Assembly (NCBI GenBank): GCA_902619825.1
Contig: CACNFT010000004.1
Location: 86,697-150,696, forward strand
From: an uncultured Candidatus Actinomarina sp.
Lineage (GTDB): Bacteria; Actinomycetota; Acidimicrobiia; Actinomarinales; Actinomarinaceae
Length of the DNA: 64,000 bases
Direction of reading: 5' to 3'
Part shown: positions 52,288 to 60,229 of the stretch, one piece after another
How the letters are laid out: each line of letters begins with the position of its first letter
How positions within the stretch are numbered: the first letter of the stretch is position 1
Notes under the pieces: generated by a model
What the model was told of the DNA's origin: nothing
Database searches by the model: none
Seen by the model: only the letters and a program-made list of their open reading frames with translations
Translations under genes and position numbers: made by a program

Positions 52288-53034
52288 ATGGACATTACAC
52301 AAGATACAAATACGGTATATTTATTTCTATTTGGAGTTTCAATTCTTGCTTCATTCATAGACTCAATTGCAGGCGGAGGTGGATTATTAACTACTCCATC
52401 GATGTTATTAGTAGGAATAAATCCATTGACCGTGTTGGGAACAAATAAATTTCAATCTTCGTTCAGTACCTTTACATCATCAAGAAATTATTACGTTAAT
52501 GGATATCTGACAGATATAAATAAGAATAAATATTTTATATTGTCTTTTATTGGATCATCAGTTGGAACTTTAATGGTTAGTAGGCTTTCGGATGAAATAT
52601 TAAGAACATTGATTCCAATCCTTTTAATATCTGTTGCTATTTTTTTTGTTCTTAATAGACAGGTCAAAACAGACTTAAGTAATTATGTAGTTTTATTAAC
52701 ACCTTTAATTTTTCTAATTGGTTTTTATGATGGTTTTTTTGGTCCAGGAACAGGCTCTTTTTTTGTTATGTTATTTCTAGTGTTTAAAAATCAAACTTTA
52801 CTTGAATCAACAGCGACATCTAAATTATTAAACTTTGCATCTAACTTTGCAGCATTTATCATCTTTGCGATTCAAGGCTACGTGATTTGGGAGCTTGGGT
52901 TAATTATGGCCGTAGGTGGAATAACTGGTGCTTATTTAGGTTCAAAATCTGCAATAAGGGTTGGTGATAAATTAATTAGACCGATACTTGTTGTTGTCTC
53001 AATATTGTTATCTCTAAGAATCTTAACTAGCTAG
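52288..53034 (+). CDS. TSUP (TauE/SafE) family membrane transporter
   Basis: 248 residues with about seven to eight membrane helices. The family repeat is seen as FIDSIAGGGGLLTTPSMLLVG near the N terminus (SIAGGGGLL) and GFYDGFFGPGTGSFFVMLFL in the second half. Relatives export sulfite, sulfoacetate or other sulfur anions; the substrate here is unknown. I start at ATG 52288 because the family begins close to the first helix; an in-frame TTG at 52249 would add 13 residues. The 3-prime end overlaps the convergent LLM gene by 12 bases. Confidence 0.9.
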   Translation: MDITQDTNTVYLFLFGVSILASFIDSIAGGGGLLTTPSMLLVGINPLTVLGTNKFQSSFSTFTSSRNYYVNGYLTDINKNKYFILSFIGSSVGTLMVSRLSDEILRTLIPILLISVAIFFVLNRQVKTDLSNYVVLLTPLIFLIGFYDGFFGPGTGSFFVMLFLVFKNQTLLESTATSKLLNFASNFAAFIIFAIQGYVIWELGLIMAVGGITGAYLGSKSAIRVGDKLIRPILVVVSILLSLRILTS

Positions 53035-53970
53035 TTCAACAGCTTTTCTAATAACTTCAATATCGTTTTCTCTTTTATTTTTATCTAAATCAAGTAACTG
53101 GAGGTATACGGATTGAATTCCAGCATCTTTCCACATCCCAATTGTCTCAGCTATCTCTTCGGGAGTACCGTATAAATAACTTCTATCTTTCCAATTCTTA
53201 GCAATTTCATCTTTAGGCTGGATTAGAGATTTAGCTGCATCAATTAATGATTGATCGACTTCGTCTTTTGTAAATCCGACAACAGGTGGACATGCAGTGG
53301 AAACTTCAAGTTTATTGACATCCCTATTGTTTTTGTTTGCCACATCATAGAAAAGGTCAATACTATTTTTTAATACATCTTCAGGGCCTGCATAGATATT
53401 AAATTCATCAGCATATTTCCCAGCAAGAGTAGGTGTTTTTTTCTTTCCTCCACCGCCAATAATTATTGGGACTTCACCTTGAGCACTAGGAAGTAAAGGT
53501 ACATTATCAAGTTGATAATATTTACCATTCATCCCCTTATTTTCTCCAAACATACCTTGAGTTATATATTCAAGCGCCTCGTGTAACATTTCAAACCTTG
53601 TTTTGAGATCAGGAAAATCTATACCAAATACTTCATGCTCAATTTCAAGCCATCCAGTGCCAACACCTAATCTAAATCTTTTCTTGGCCATTTCATTAAT
53701 AGTGGTAGCCATTTTAAGAAGAACACTTGGATGTCTGAATGTAATTGGAGATACTAAAACGGAGTATATCATTGACTCTGTATCGCGAACTAATCCAGCT
53801 ATTGCGGTTAATAAGTCTAAAGCTGGTGCTGGTTCATTTTTATCATTTCGTTGTTTACCAACAATATAATGATCGGGTAATCCAATACGATCAATATTGT
53901 TATTTTCACACCATATTGATAAATCAAGCAAGGATTCATAACTTCCCCTTGCCTGCAAGTAAATCTTCAT
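53023..53970 (-). CDS. LLM-class (F420-dependent type) oxidoreductase
   Basis: 315 residues of luciferase-like fold: IDRIGLPDHYIVGK, YSVLVSPITFRHPSVLLKMA, RFRLGVGTGWLEIEHEVFG and the C-terminal YLQLLDLD. Start at ATG 53970 (MKIYLQ) rather than two codons earlier, because TAACAT lies exactly six bases before it. Divergent from the PanB-like operon and sharing its promoter region, so the two may be co-regulated. Substrate unknown; F420 use is inferred from family habits in Actinobacteria. Confidence 0.88.
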   Translation of the reverse strand: MKIYLQARGSYESLLDLSIWCENNNIDRIGLPDHYIVGKQRNDKNEPAPALDLLTAIAGLVRDTESMIYSVLVSPITFRHPSVLLKMATTINEMAKKRFRLGVGTGWLEIEHEVFGIDFPDLKTRFEMLHEALEYITQGMFGENKGMNGKYYQLDNVPLLPSAQGEVPIIIGGGGKKKTPTLAGKYADEFNIYAGPEDVLKNSIDLFYDVANKNNRDVNKLEVSTACPPVVGFTKDEVDQSLIDAAKSLIQPKDEIAKNWKDRSYLYGTPEEIAETIGMWKDAGIQSVYLQLLDLDKNKRENDIEVIRKAVELAS

Positions 53971-53976
53971 ACACAT

Positions 53977-54035
53977 ATGTTATCACTATGAATTGCGTTT
54001 CAAATTTGAACCTCAAGATACCATGAATCTACAAT
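53977..54035. promoter_or_regulatory. Bidirectional leaderless promoter with a central palindrome
   Basis: Plus strand: TTGAAC (54006-54011), 18 bases, TACAAT (54030-54035), six bases, ATG 54042. Minus strand: TAACAT (53977-53982), six bases before ATG 53970, with TTGAAA about 15 bases upstream. Both -35-like elements lie in the perfect 12-bp palindrome TTCAAATTTGAA (53999-54010), which could also be an operator. Confidence 0.6.
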
Positions 54036-54041
54036 GTATCT

Positions 54042-54872
54042 ATGAAAAGAATTTATACCTACGGACATCAACAGGTTCAAAGAAATTTAACTATTGGAGA
54101 CATTGTAGAAAATAAAAAAAAAGGTGTAAAAATGACACAGGTAACTGCACAGAATAGAGAAGAAGCAGAAATCTTATCTGAACAAAATATTGACATGATC
54201 ATCACTGGAAGTGATTCATATGAAGATGTAAGAAGTGGTGCTCCAAATACATTCATTACTGCAGCTTTATTTGCAGGTAGATTCATAACAAAAGACGATA
54301 TTTTAAAAGGGGCTATTGAAGTAGCAATGAAAGGTGCTGATTCAGTGTTAACCCCACGTAGCCCAGAAATTGTTGAGATGCTAGCTAATGAAGGTATGCA
54401 TGTTCAAGGACATGTAGGAATGGTTCCATCAGATGCTACAAAATTTGGAGGGATAAGAACAGTAGGAAAAACAGTTAATGAGGCACTAGAAATACTTAAA
54501 GATTTAAAAGATCTTGAGAATGCAGGTGCATTTGGGGCAGAAGTTGAATGCGTCGCTGAAGATGCTTTGATTGAAATTAGTAAACATACCGATCTTGTAT
54601 TAAATTCTCTCGGCGCAGGGTCCGGCGGTGATGTTATATTTCTTTTTTTTGAAGACATTGTTGGTGAAACAAAAAATATAAAGATGCCTAGACATGCGAA
54701 ATCATGGGGTGATGGTAATAAAATTTTAAATGAATTAAAACTAGAACGATCGAAAGCAATTAGTGCATTTAAAAATGATGTAAATAATAGTATATATCCA
54801 AATTCAGATTACACAATATCTATGGATGATGGTGAATTAGATAAATTAATTAATGAGTTAAAAGAGGGATGA
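54042..54872 (+). CDS. PanB-like (ketopantoate hydroxymethyltransferase superfamily) enzyme
   Basis: 276 residues related to PanB. HVQGHVGMVPSDATKFGGIR corresponds to the GHIGLTPQ segment, and the stretch LEIL...LENAGAFGAEVECV matches the PanB AxALEEAGAFAxVLECVP helix-strand with the catalytic Glu. The first metal-binding GDSxxMVxxG region is replaced by MIITGSDSYEDVRSG, and the middle metal Asp is not evident, so it is probably a paralogue with another reaction. It begins a four-gene unit and its stop overlaps the next ORF as ATGA. A leaderless promoter precedes it. Confidence 0.72.
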   Translation: MKRIYTYGHQQVQRNLTIGDIVENKKKGVKMTQVTAQNREEAEILSEQNIDMIITGSDSYEDVRSGAPNTFITAALFAGRFITKDDILKGAIEVAMKGADSVLTPRSPEIVEMLANEGMHVQGHVGMVPSDATKFGGIRTVGKTVNEALEILKDLKDLENAGAFGAEVECVAEDALIEISKHTDLVLNSLGAGSGGDVIFLFFEDIVGETKNIKMPRHAKSWGDGNKILNELKLERSKAISAFKNDVNNSIYPNSDYTISMDDGELDKLINELKEG

Positions 54873-55006
54873 GCACAATCATTAGAAAATTCTTTTTATT
54901 TTTTGGATTTCACAAATCATATGGCAGACTCTGGATTACAAAACGTTTTGAGAAAATAATTTGGGGATCATTTATTGTCTTAGCATTTTATAGATACTTT
55001 AATTAA
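54869..55006 (+). CDS. 45-residue membrane peptide, translationally coupled on both sides
   Basis: A short ORF fills the gap between the PanB-like gene and gamma-glutamyltransferase exactly. It starts as ATGA over the upstream stop and ends as TAATG over the downstream start. AGAGGG lies just before it. The peptide starts MSTIIRKFFLFFGFHKSYG and ends FIVLAFYRYFN, with a Trp/Arg-rich middle (RLWITKRFEKIIW). It is very basic and aromatic with one or two short hydrophobic stretches, so membrane association is likely. No family recognised. The case for translation rests on coupling and on the lack of spare bases. Confidence 0.6.
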   Translation: MSTIIRKFFLFFGFHKSYGRLWITKRFEKIIWGSFIVLAFYRYFN

Positions 55007-56541
55007 TGCCTAACATTGTAGTTTCTCCACATTATCTTTCAACAAATGCAGGAATAGATATTCTTAATAACGGTGGTAACGCTGTTGATGCAGCAATTGC
55101 TACAAATATCGTCCAAGGTCTTGTAGCGCCTGAGACATGTGGGATAGGTGGTGATTTATTTTCACTAATTTGGATTAATGGTGAGTCTGCTCCTTATTGT
55201 CTAGATTCGTCAGGATATGCTGGATCAAATGTAGATATTTCACAATTATCATCTCAAGATAGTATTCCTTTAGATCACCCAATGTCGGTAACTGTTCCAG
55301 GAGCTGTTAAAGGCTGGTTTGACATGCATGAAAAATTTGGGAAATTAAGTATTGATGAAATTTTTAGACCTGCAATTGATATATGTTATAGAGGTTTTGA
55401 AGTTTCAACTGAACTATATCATTCTCTTTCATTACATAAAGACACATTAATTAAACAAGAATCGGGTTCCGAATTATTTCCTGATGGTGAGTCACCAGAA
55501 ATTGGAGCAATTATTAAAAGAAGCTTACTTGGTAAAACTTTAAAACGTTTAAGTATCGATGGTCCTGAATATTTTTATACAGGATCAGTTGCAAAGAAAA
55601 TTTCAGAAACGCTTAATCATGTAATTACTGAAGACGATTTGAGATCTTTTGAATCAAAGTGGATTGAACCTTTATCAATAGATGTCTACGGCAAAACAGG
55701 CTGGGTTACTCCACCTCATACACAAAGTTATCTAACACTTGGAACATTAAAAATTTATGAGCTCCTAGATGATGGATCAGATAATATTGACTTTCATACA
55801 CTTGTTGAGTCATATAGAGCAATTGCATCTGAGCGAGATGACCTGACATATGATTATGGTGAAAATATAGACCAATTTAATGGGCTTAATCTTGAATATC
55901 TTAAAACTCTTTCAAAATTGATTAATAAAGATACAACCTCAGTATTTGGTCAACCAAAAGAACTAGGTGGTGGAACGGCATACATGTGCACTAAAGATAA
56001 TGATGGGAATGCAGTCTCACTAATTCAATCTAATTTTCATGGTATTGGTAGCACTATTGGTGTTGATGATTTAGGATTCTTTTTACACAATAGAGGGGCA
56101 GGGTTTAATCTTATTCAGAATCATCCAAACTCATTAAAACCTGGAAGAAAACCACTTCATACATTATCTCCAACTATGTGGAGTGTAGATGGAAATCTTG
56201 ATATGATCATAGGTACAAGAGGTGGAAGGTATCAACCACAACTATTAAGCCATTTTATTTTAAAAATACTTAAAAATGAAAATTTAGAATATGCAATGAC
56301 GTCTCCTAGATGGAATATTGATGAATTCGGAAAAGAATCAGTATCTGAAATAAATATTGAACCTGGGATAGATAAAAAAATTATTAATGAACTAATTAAG
56401 AAAGGTCATAAAGTAAATCAACTAAGCGATTTACAAAATAGCTATGGACCTATATCAGCAATTGTTAATACTGGAGAAAGTTGGAAAGCTTCACATGACA
56501 TTAGGGTTGATACAGCAAGTTCTATAATTAAAGAGAAATAA
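55006..56541 (+). CDS. Gamma-glutamyltransferase family protein, no signal peptide
   Basis: Ntn-hydrolase that cleaves or transfers gamma-glutamyl groups or acts on related amides. The 511 residues include NNGGNAVDAAIATNIVQGLV and CGIGGDLFSLIW in the large-subunit part. Thr324 in GGGTAYM is the expected self-cleavage nucleophile, followed by NAVSLIQSNFHGIGSTI and PGRKPLHTLSPT. There is no N-terminal signal, so unlike most GGTs it should be cytoplasmic. Start shares a base with the stop of the 45-residue ORF. Substrate may be linked to the PanB-like product. Confidence 0.9.
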   Translation: MPNIVVSPHYLSTNAGIDILNNGGNAVDAAIATNIVQGLVAPETCGIGGDLFSLIWINGESAPYCLDSSGYAGSNVDISQLSSQDSIPLDHPMSVTVPGAVKGWFDMHEKFGKLSIDEIFRPAIDICYRGFEVSTELYHSLSLHKDTLIKQESGSELFPDGESPEIGAIIKRSLLGKTLKRLSIDGPEYFYTGSVAKKISETLNHVITEDDLRSFESKWIEPLSIDVYGKTGWVTPPHTQSYLTLGTLKIYELLDDGSDNIDFHTLVESYRAIASERDDLTYDYGENIDQFNGLNLEYLKTLSKLINKDTTSVFGQPKELGGGTAYMCTKDNDGNAVSLIQSNFHGIGSTIGVDDLGFFLHNRGAGFNLIQNHPNSLKPGRKPLHTLSPTMWSVDGNLDMIIGTRGGRYQPQLLSHFILKILKNENLEYAMTSPRWNIDEFGKESVSEINIEPGIDKKIINELIKKGHKVNQLSDLQNSYGPISAIVNTGESWKASHDIRVDTASSIIKEK

Positions 56542-56551
56542 AAGGAGAAAA

Positions 56552-56926
56552 ATGCAATTACATAATAACAGTGGAAACATAACAGTAATTATTGATGTGT
56601 CATTCGATGACAGAGACATGTTTACAGATTTCATATTGAATGAACAATGCCAGTTTATTGATAGTGTCGATCCTGAAGGTTTGATTAAGTTTGAATGGTT
56701 CCTTGATGAAAATTCCAACACAGGAACTTTGGTTGAGGTTTTTGAGAAATCAGAAAATTTTCAAGGGTTAGCTGGAAAAGTAATGGGAACACCTGTTAAT
56801 TTAAAATTTAGAGAGATTGCAAATATTGAAAAAATGACAGTTCTTGGTGATGTATCAGATGAGTTAATGGAAAACCTTGCACCCATGAATCCGATATCTA
56901 AACGATATAAAGGTGGGCTTAGCTAA
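56552..56926 (+). CDS. Unknown small alpha/beta protein
   Basis: 124 residues with a clear Shine-Dalgarno (AAAGGAG) ten bases after the GGT stop. The alternating pattern (ITVIIDVSFDDRDMFTDFIL, then FEWFLDENSNTGTLVEVFE) resembles ferredoxin-like antibiotic-monooxygenase (ABM) folds, but I cannot assign the family firmly. Acidic overall, no signal or membrane segment. Last gene of the PanB-like/GGT unit, closed by a terminator 20 bases later. Confidence 0.7.
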   Translation: MQLHNNSGNITVIIDVSFDDRDMFTDFILNEQCQFIDSVDPEGLIKFEWFLDENSNTGTLVEVFEKSENFQGLAGKVMGTPVNLKFREIANIEKMTVLGDVSDELMENLAPMNPISKRYKGGLS

Positions 56927-56945
56927 AAATATAGTCCCAACACGT

Positions 56946-56977
56946 AAAAAAGAGTCCAGTTTCCTGAACTCTTTTTT
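56946..56977. terminator. Bidirectional intrinsic terminator
   Basis: Six A, then GAGT, one mismatch and CAG pair with CTG, ACTC and six T around a 4-base loop (10 + 3 bp). Both strands end in a T tract, so it can stop the PanB-like/GGT operon on the plus strand and the convergent LLM gene on the minus strand. A second small hairpin (AGGTAA/TTACCT, 56979-56998) follows. Confidence 0.85.
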
Positions 56978-57051
56978 GAGGTAACAGGCTTATTACCTAA
57001 TCAAATATTACACAGTATATAATTAAATCCAATTGAATAATTTAAATTTTC

Positions 57052-58086
57052 TTATTGAAGCCGTTCATTAACAAGTGGTTTTACCACTTCTCCAATAAGC
57101 GTAAATGTTTGTAATAAATCATCGTGACTTAAACCTGCATTGTCTATCTGAAATGTAAAACGTGATAATCCCCCTAAAGCTTCACTATGTCTTACTAACT
57201 TATCTGCAACTTCTTCGGGGCCTCCAATTACATATGCACCCAGATCGCCTATTTGTTCTTCAAATCTCTCCATTGTGACGGGTGGCCATCCTCGTTCTTT
57301 ACCAATTTGATTGAACCAGATTCTGTAACCAGGGTAATATTTCTCAATAGCCTCCTCTTTAGAATTAGCTACAAAACCTAAAGAATGTAAGCCAACCTTT
57401 AAAGTTGATTTATCATGTCCCGCTTTTTCTGCCGCCTCGTAATAAAGATCTACTAGTGGTCTAAACCTATGTGTTTCACCACCAATAACAGCAATCATTA
57501 ATGGTAAACCAAGAGTTCCTGCTCGAACAAAAGAAGCAGGTGTTCCTCCAACTCCAACCCATATCGGTAATTTATCCTGTACAGGTCTTGGATATACAAT
57601 TTGGTTAACTAAAGGAGGTCTAAATTTACCAGACCAAGTAACATGTTCTTCATCTCTAATTTTTAGTAAAAGATCAAGCTTCTCAGCATATAAATCATCA
57701 TAATCACCGAAATCTAAACCAAACAAAGGAAAAGCTTCCGTAAATGAACCTCTACCAGCGACAATGCCGGCCCTTCCATTTGAAATAAGATCTAAGGTTG
57801 CATAATTTTGAAAAAGTCTGACAGGATCTGTTGCACTGATAACTGCAACTGCACTTGTAAGTTTTATATTGTCTGTTTTTGCCGCAGCTGCTGCAAGTAT
57901 ATTATGAGCTGCTGAATCTAGGAATTCTTCTCTGTGATGCTCTCCAAGTCCAAAGACATCAAGTCCCACTTTATCTGCATGTACAATTCTTTCAATTAAT
58001 TCAGACATTGCTTTTGCATCATCATCCACAGTTCCACCTTCATTAGTTTGAGTTTTTTTAGCGAATGAATCTATTCCAATTTCCAT
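57052..58086 (-). CDS. LLM-class oxidoreductase (luciferase-like monooxygenase family)
   Basis: 344 residues: VGLDVFGLGEHHREEFLDS, NIKLTSAVAVISATDPVRLFQ, LDLISNGRAGIVAGRGSFTEAF and the later PIWVGVGGTPASFVRAG. This is the third LLM protein in the window and belongs to a different subgroup from the other two (more LuxA/YtnJ-like). A Shine-Dalgarno (AAGGAG) precedes the ATG. It starts two bases after the stop of the HTH gene and is co-transcribed with it. Confidence 0.88.
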   Translation of the reverse strand: MEIGIDSFAKKTQTNEGGTVDDDAKAMSELIERIVHADKVGLDVFGLGEHHREEFLDSAAHNILAAAAAKTDNIKLTSAVAVISATDPVRLFQNYATLDLISNGRAGIVAGRGSFTEAFPLFGLDFGDYDDLYAEKLDLLLKIRDEEHVTWSGKFRPPLVNQIVYPRPVQDKLPIWVGVGGTPASFVRAGTLGLPLMIAVIGGETHRFRPLVDLYYEAAEKAGHDKSTLKVGLHSLGFVANSKEEAIEKYYPGYRIWFNQIGKERGWPPVTMERFEEQIGDLGAYVIGGPEEVADKLVRHSEALGGLSRFTFQIDNAGLSHDDLLQTFTLIGEVVKPLVNERLQ

Positions 58087-58088
58087 AA

Positions 58089-58514
58089 CTATTTGTCTCC
58101 TTTCTCACCGATTTTAAATCGCTCGACAGGTGTAATATCTAGGTCTCTTTGAAACTGAACGTAACTGACAATCTCTGGATTTTCAAATTCATATACAGTG
58201 TTATCTTTAGAAAATAAATTTGACATTACTCTAAAAAATCCATTTAAGTCTCCTGCAGTAATGTCTCCCTCTGAGATTTTCTTGTCATAAGCATTAATTG
58301 CTTTAGCTGCTAAATTATGCATTCTTGCCATTAATGAATTGTGATAAATATTTCTTATCTGATTGATAACAGCTTTACATTGTGGGGTTTGTAGTCTTCT
58401 ATAAACAGTAGATCTACTTAAACCTAATGCTTTAGCAATATTAGGGTTAGATAATCCTTCAACATGTAATTCAGCAATTCTAAAGTCTTTGTTATCTGGT
58501 TCAATTTCTTCCAT
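58089..58514 (-). CDS. HTH protein resembling phage terminase small subunits (phBC6A51-type)
   Basis: 141 residues from ATG 58514, chosen because TAAAAT lies seven bases upstream and because the domain begins right there; the longer reading from 58562 has neither signal nor homology. Residues about 10-45 (FRIAELHVEGLSNPNIAKAL, GLSRSTVYRRLQTP) form a helix-turn-helix with a Homeodomain-like layout. The rest is helical. Such proteins are usually phage terminase small subunits or domesticated regulators. No other phage gene is nearby, so regulation of the LLM gene is more likely. Inference only. Confidence 0.65.
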   Translation of the reverse strand: MEEIEPDNKDFRIAELHVEGLSNPNIAKALGLSRSTVYRRLQTPQCKAVINQIRNIYHNSLMARMHNLAAKAINAYDKKISEGDITAGDLNGFFRVMSNLFSKDNTVYEFENPEIVSYVQFQRDLDITPVERFKIGEKGDK

Positions 58515-58521
58515 ACAACTA

Positions 58522-58527
58522 ATTTTA
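58522..58527 (-). promoter_or_regulatory. Leaderless-type -10 for the HTH gene
   Basis: TAAAAT (minus strand) ends seven bases before the ATG at 58514. It lies inside the upstream extension of the same reading frame, which argues against the longer start at 58562. Confidence 0.45.
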
Positions 58528-58730
58528 ACAGTTGAAATCATCGTTGGTTTTAGAGGTGTCATCTACGTCATAAAAATGTAATATGAAAATAACCAACGAC
58601 ACTAATTATTTTTAAAATAAACGAAGTAAGTTAAACGAACGCCAATATACGAAAATTTAAAAGTTAAAAGTAAACAGAATATGAATTTTGTATCACATGT
58701 AATTTAATAAAAGTTAAACAAATAGAATTA
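58528..58730. other. Intergenic region between the histidine phosphatase and HTH genes
   Basis: About 200 bases, the second-longest non-coding gap of the window. It contains a direct repeat TAAACGAA at 58618-58625 and 58632-58639 (14 bp apart) on the plus strand. No terminator hairpin or RNA gene is obvious. The repeat could be an operator for the HTH protein, but evidence is weak. Confidence 0.35.
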
Positions 58731-59441
58731 TTATCTTGTTATTTTTTCAGGAGATAAGAGATGTGTATCGTTTAATTTTTGTAACCTAAAAATATGTTCT
58801 TTACCTACTGATACCCCAACTAGCATAGCTATTGATGCATGGTCTATTCCTAATCGAACGACATTCCAGGGTTTAAAATCAAATGAAAGAAGTTCAGATA
58901 ACAGTACTGAATTAGTACCTCCATGCCCAACAATAAGTAAATTCTTATCTGTAGTTATCTCCCATACTTTTTCATCACCATTTCTAGTTTGTTGATAACT
59001 TTTTTTTATACCAAAATCTTCTAATGACTGATAAAAATGTGGTGTGAGATTGTTTGCATGATCAACAAAATTTTCCATTGATTCAAAACCCTCGTACCAT
59101 TTATCAAGTTCAACTGCATTGAAATCAGATTTTTCAGATCTTTCAGCATACTCTTTCATACCCTTAAAATCGAGTAATTTGACTTCATTCAACCAAGAAT
59201 GCTCTGACATTTTTATATTGTTATCAAGCTCTTTAGAAATTAATTCTGCTGTTTGTCTAGACCTAGTTAATTCTGAATGCCAAATTGTTTCAAATGTAAT
59301 ATCCATGCTTTTCAAGAGATTGATATAGTTACCTGTAAACTTTCCCTGCTCTATACCAAGCTCTGTTAGTTCAGGATTGTTAGGATCTTTTGCTTCCTCT
59401 CTCCAAAAAGGTTGCGCATGCCTAACCAATAATATAAACAT
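58731..59441 (-). CDS. Histidine phosphatase (phosphoglycerate mutase-like)
   Basis: 236 residues of the histidine phosphatase superfamily. The phospho-accepting His is in ILLVRHAQP (RHA form), with conserved ELTRSRQTAELI and the second His in IVGHGGTNSVLL. It is not a glycolytic mutase because it lacks that subgroup's motifs. It shares one base with the last phnE gene and has GAGGG upstream, so it is the final gene of the phn operon. It may release phosphate from a phosphoester imported or formed in the same pathway. Confidence 0.88.
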   Translation of the reverse strand: MFILLVRHAQPFWREEAKDPNNPELTELGIEQGKFTGNYINLLKSMDITFETIWHSELTRSRQTAELISKELDNNIKMSEHSWLNEVKLLDFKGMKEYAERSEKSDFNAVELDKWYEGFESMENFVDHANNLTPHFYQSLEDFGIKKSYQQTRNGDEKVWEITTDKNLLIVGHGGTNSVLLSELLSFDFKPWNVVRLGIDHASIAMLVGVSVGKEHIFRLQKLNDTHLLSPEKITR

Positions 59442-60229
59442 TATGTTCCCTCTATAATTTTTGATCGTATTCTCGATGAAATCTCATCGATAATAACAAC
59501 TACAAGGACAGTAAATAATACAACGGTTCCAGCTCTTGGAAAGTCTCTATATTGAAATTGTCCAAGCAATTCTGCCCCAATTCCACCTGCACCAATAAGT
59601 CCTAAAATTGCTGAGGCTCTTATATTTATTTCAAATCTATATAAATAAAAACTTAAGAGTGATGGGAGAACTTGAGGAAGGACAGCCCATCTAGATTCTA
59701 CGACACTTGTAGCACCAGTTGCAATAACAGCTTCTCTCTGCCCAAAATCAACCTCTTCTGATAATTCAGATTGCCATTTACCGAGCGTTCCTATTGATCC
59801 TATGCCAATAGCAAGGGTACCTGTTAAAGCACCTAGCCCAGTTATGGGTATTAATACATAGGCAATAATGAGTTCGGGTATTGCTCGTATTATCACAAGT
59901 AGTGATTTAAAAGGGCCCCATACGAAGTTTGGAAACAAGTTTGAACTTGCTAAGAATCCAAGAGGTATTGAGAAAATTATACCAATTATCGTGCCTACCC
60001 AGGCAATCCATATTGTCTCTTCTAGCTTAATAAAGACTCTGGTAATCATTTCAGTGCTTAAATCTGGTGGAATCATTAAGCTAAATATTTTTGCAACTTT
60101 AGGGAATGAGCTTACAAACCTCTCCCATGTTATTGAGAGGTCAGATGAGGACCAAAATACAACAACTCCAAGTAAAATATAAAATCCTAACCTGATGTAT
60201 TTAGTTCTATTATCTGTTGAGGTTATCAT
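59441..60229 (-). CDS. phnE: Phosphonate/phosphate-type ABC transporter permease
   Basis: Second permease of the PhnDCE importer. The 262 residues carry five or six membrane helices and the ABC permease EAA loop near REAVIATGATSVVESRWAVLP. The later GLIGAGGIGAELLGQFQYRD is the PhnE signature. The start overlaps the first phnE by four bases. The pair of distinct permeases probably forms a heterodimeric channel. Confidence 0.93.
   Translation of the reverse strand: MITSTDNRTKYIRLGFYILLGVVVFWSSSDLSITWERFVSSFPKVAKIFSLMIPPDLSTEMITRVFIKLEETIWIAWVGTIIGIIFSIPLGFLASSNLFPNFVWGPFKSLLVIIRAIPELIIAYVLIPITGLGALTGTLAIGIGSIGTLGKWQSELSEEVDFGQREAVIATGATSVVESRWAVLPQVLPSLLSFYLYRFEINIRASAILGLIGAGGIGAELLGQFQYRDFPRAGTVVLFTVLVVVIIDEISSRIRSKIIEGT

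Noticed and set aside
58515..58562. Longer N terminus for the HTH gene
   Set aside because: No start signal at 58562, whereas TAAAAT lies seven bases before ATG 58514.
58618..58639. TAAACGAA direct repeat as a firm operator
   Set aside because: Eight-base repeats are expected by chance in AT-rich DNA and the distance to the promoter is large, so it is only mentioned.
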